Translations under genes and position numbers: made by a program
Notes under the pieces: generated by a model
The model's input: only the letters and a program-made list of their open reading frames with translations
What the model was told of the DNA's origin: nothing
Database searches by the model: none
Assembly: GCA_963760285.1 (NCBI GenBank)
Contig: CAVXCI010000004.1
Coordinates: 124,001-188,000, forward strand
Length of the DNA stretch: 64,000 nucleotides
From: PALSA-278 sp963760285
GTDB taxonomy: Bacteria; Acidobacteriota; Terriglobia; Acidiferrales; UBA7541
Direction: 5' to 3'
In this document: positions 63,213 through 64,000 of the stretch, piece by piece
Layout of the letters: each line of letters begins with the position of its first letter
How positions within the stretch are numbered: the stretch's first letter is position 1

Positions 63213-63782
63213 TTGGAGCCCGACGCTCAACTGGTGGAGTTATGCCTTCAGGGCGATGGGCCAGCGTGGGAGGAGCTCGTGCGGCGGCATACGCGCAGGG
63301 TGTTCGGATTGTGCTACCGGTTTACCGGGCGCACCTCGGACGCCGAGGATTTGTCGCAGGAAGTGTTCATGCGTATCTACCGCACGCTGGGAAGCTACCG
63401 CTCGGTGCAGGGGGCATTTGCCACCTGGCTGACGCGGGTGACGCGCAATCTGCTGGTGGACCACTACCGGCGGACGCGGCGCGACCGGCTCACCGATTCG
63501 CTGGAAGACACGCTGCCGTATGTGGAGGCCAAGCCGTCAACCGGACGGACTCCGGACCGCGTCTTGGAAGCGAAGGAACTGAGCGTGCAGGTGCAGAGGG
63601 CGCTGATGGGACTTTCACCCGATTTGCGGGAGGCGGTAATCCTGCGAGACCTGCAGGAACTGGAGTACGCAGAGATACAACAAATTATGGAAGTAGCCGA
63701 AGGAACCGTGAAGTCCCGGATCAACCGGGGCCGCATCGAATTGGCGCGCATCCTGGGAGAAATGGGATTGCGGCCTGAGTGA
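63213..63782 (+). CDS. ECF RNA polymerase sigma factor
   Basis: 189 residues. Sigma region 2: LVELCLQGDGPAWEELVRRH, GRTSDAEDLSQEVFMRIYR, FATWLTRVTRNLLVDHYRR; region 4: LSPDLREAVILRDLQELEYAEIQQIM with TVKSRINRGRIELARIL. Length and spacing are normal for ECF sigma factors. TTG start with AGGAAG a few bases upstream. Followed 5 bases later by a zinc-binding anti-sigma gene, a usual pair; the signal is unknown. Confidence 0.93.
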   Translation: MEPDAQLVELCLQGDGPAWEELVRRHTRRVFGLCYRFTGRTSDAEDLSQEVFMRIYRTLGSYRSVQGAFATWLTRVTRNLLVDHYRRTRRDRLTDSLEDTLPYVEAKPSTGRTPDRVLEAKELSVQVQRALMGLSPDLREAVILRDLQELEYAEIQQIMEVAEGTVKSRINRGRIELARILGEMGLRPE

Positions 63783-63787
63783 CGAAC

Positions 63788-64000
63788 ATGGCATGGACAT
63801 GCACACAAGTTGAAGAACGGCTGAGCGATTTCCTGGACGGCGCGCTGCCTCCCGCCGAAGCGCGGGAATTGGAAGCGCACGCGGCCAGTTGCGCGCATTG
63901 CGGACCGCTGGTGGCGCGGGTGCGCGGCATGCTGGCGCGGGTGCATGAACTGGAAGCGGTGGAAGCACCGCCCTATCTGGAAGCGCGGATCATCAAAGCC
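63788..64000 (+). CDS. Zinc-finger anti-sigma factor (partial, runs off right edge)
   Basis: First 71 codons. The zf-HC2 domain of anti-sigma factors is visible: CTQVEERLSDFLDGALP, then EARELEAHAASCAHCGPL with the His-x3-Cys-x2-Cys zinc site. It would bind and hold the ECF sigma factor encoded just upstream. Later transmembrane and sensor parts lie outside the window. Confidence 0.85.
   Translation, partial: MAWTCTQVEERLSDFLDGALPPAEARELEAHAASCAHCGPLVARVRGMLARVHELEAVEAPPYLEARIIKA

Noticed and set aside
1..64000. CRISPR arrays, rRNA genes, prophage blocks, toxin-antitoxin pairs, biosynthetic megagenes
   Set aside because: Looked for direct repeats with spacers, rRNA-like stretches and the typical proteins; none seen apart from the coding repeats in the fibre gene.

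Overview
The window looks like a chromosomal segment of an uncultured soil-type member of the Acidobacteriota. Evidence: two adjacent secreted VWFA-related proteins of the kind expanded in that phylum, an orphan duplicated MacB/FtsX-like permease of the acidobacterial type, a GC-rich sequence with frequent GTG and TTG starts, and a complete hopanoid operon. Genus and order cannot be fixed from the sequence alone.

Layout. 1-3.2 kb: 5' part of a GDP-mannose 3,5-epimerase-like gene, a decayed IS3-type transposase remnant, and the tandem VWFA genes. 3.3-15.9 kb: nucleotide excision repair (uvrA, uvrC) with small secreted, TPR, SprT-like and membrane-associated proteins, then mnmA with its cysteine desulfurase. 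16-24.4 kb: SAM hydrolase (DUF62), a dipeptide/nickel-type permease pair in which dppB carries a 1-base frameshift, a CNNM/CorC protein, and the xseB-ispA-tlyA-nadK set. 24.4-36.5 kb: GAF/SpoIIE phosphatase, deoC-hpt, the nadA-nadC-nadB operon, an S10 peptidase, a multiply frameshifted serA and an aminotransferase. 36.8-42.8 kb: a receiver-domain protein, tRNA-Lys(UUU), and an accessory stretch holding a truncated VOC gene, an H1/LEA-like exported protein, an IS1595-type remnant, a compositionally distinct membrane protein and a large S74-chaperone fibre protein with 51-bp repeats. 43-46.8 kb: orphan permease, a ribosome hibernation factor and a zinc-ribbon protein.

46.8-57.5 kb is the centrepiece: one minus-strand operon, shc-hpnH-hpnA-hpnG-adhA-adhB-hpnC-hpnD-hpnE, most junctions overlapping. 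hpnC, hpnD and hpnE make squalene from farnesyl diphosphate (ispA lies in the same window), shc cyclises it, and hpnH and hpnG build and trim the adenosyl side chain. Two zinc-dependent MDR dehydrogenases sit inside the operon directly after hpnG, where the chemically missing step (reduction of ribosylhopane towards bacteriohopanetetrol) would be needed. A good promoter (TTGACC-17-GATAAT) lies about 265 nt upstream of shc and leaves a long leader with several hairpins.

57.6-64 kb: a lipid A-type acyltransferase, an ArnT-like glycosyltransferase, a double-GNAT protein, nrdR coupled to a flippase-like membrane protein, and an ECF sigma/anti-sigma pair running off the right edge. Several envelope functions (hopanoids, lipid acylation, glycosylation, sigma/anti-sigma) therefore lie close together.

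All calls come from reading the sequence and recognising families. No database search was run.
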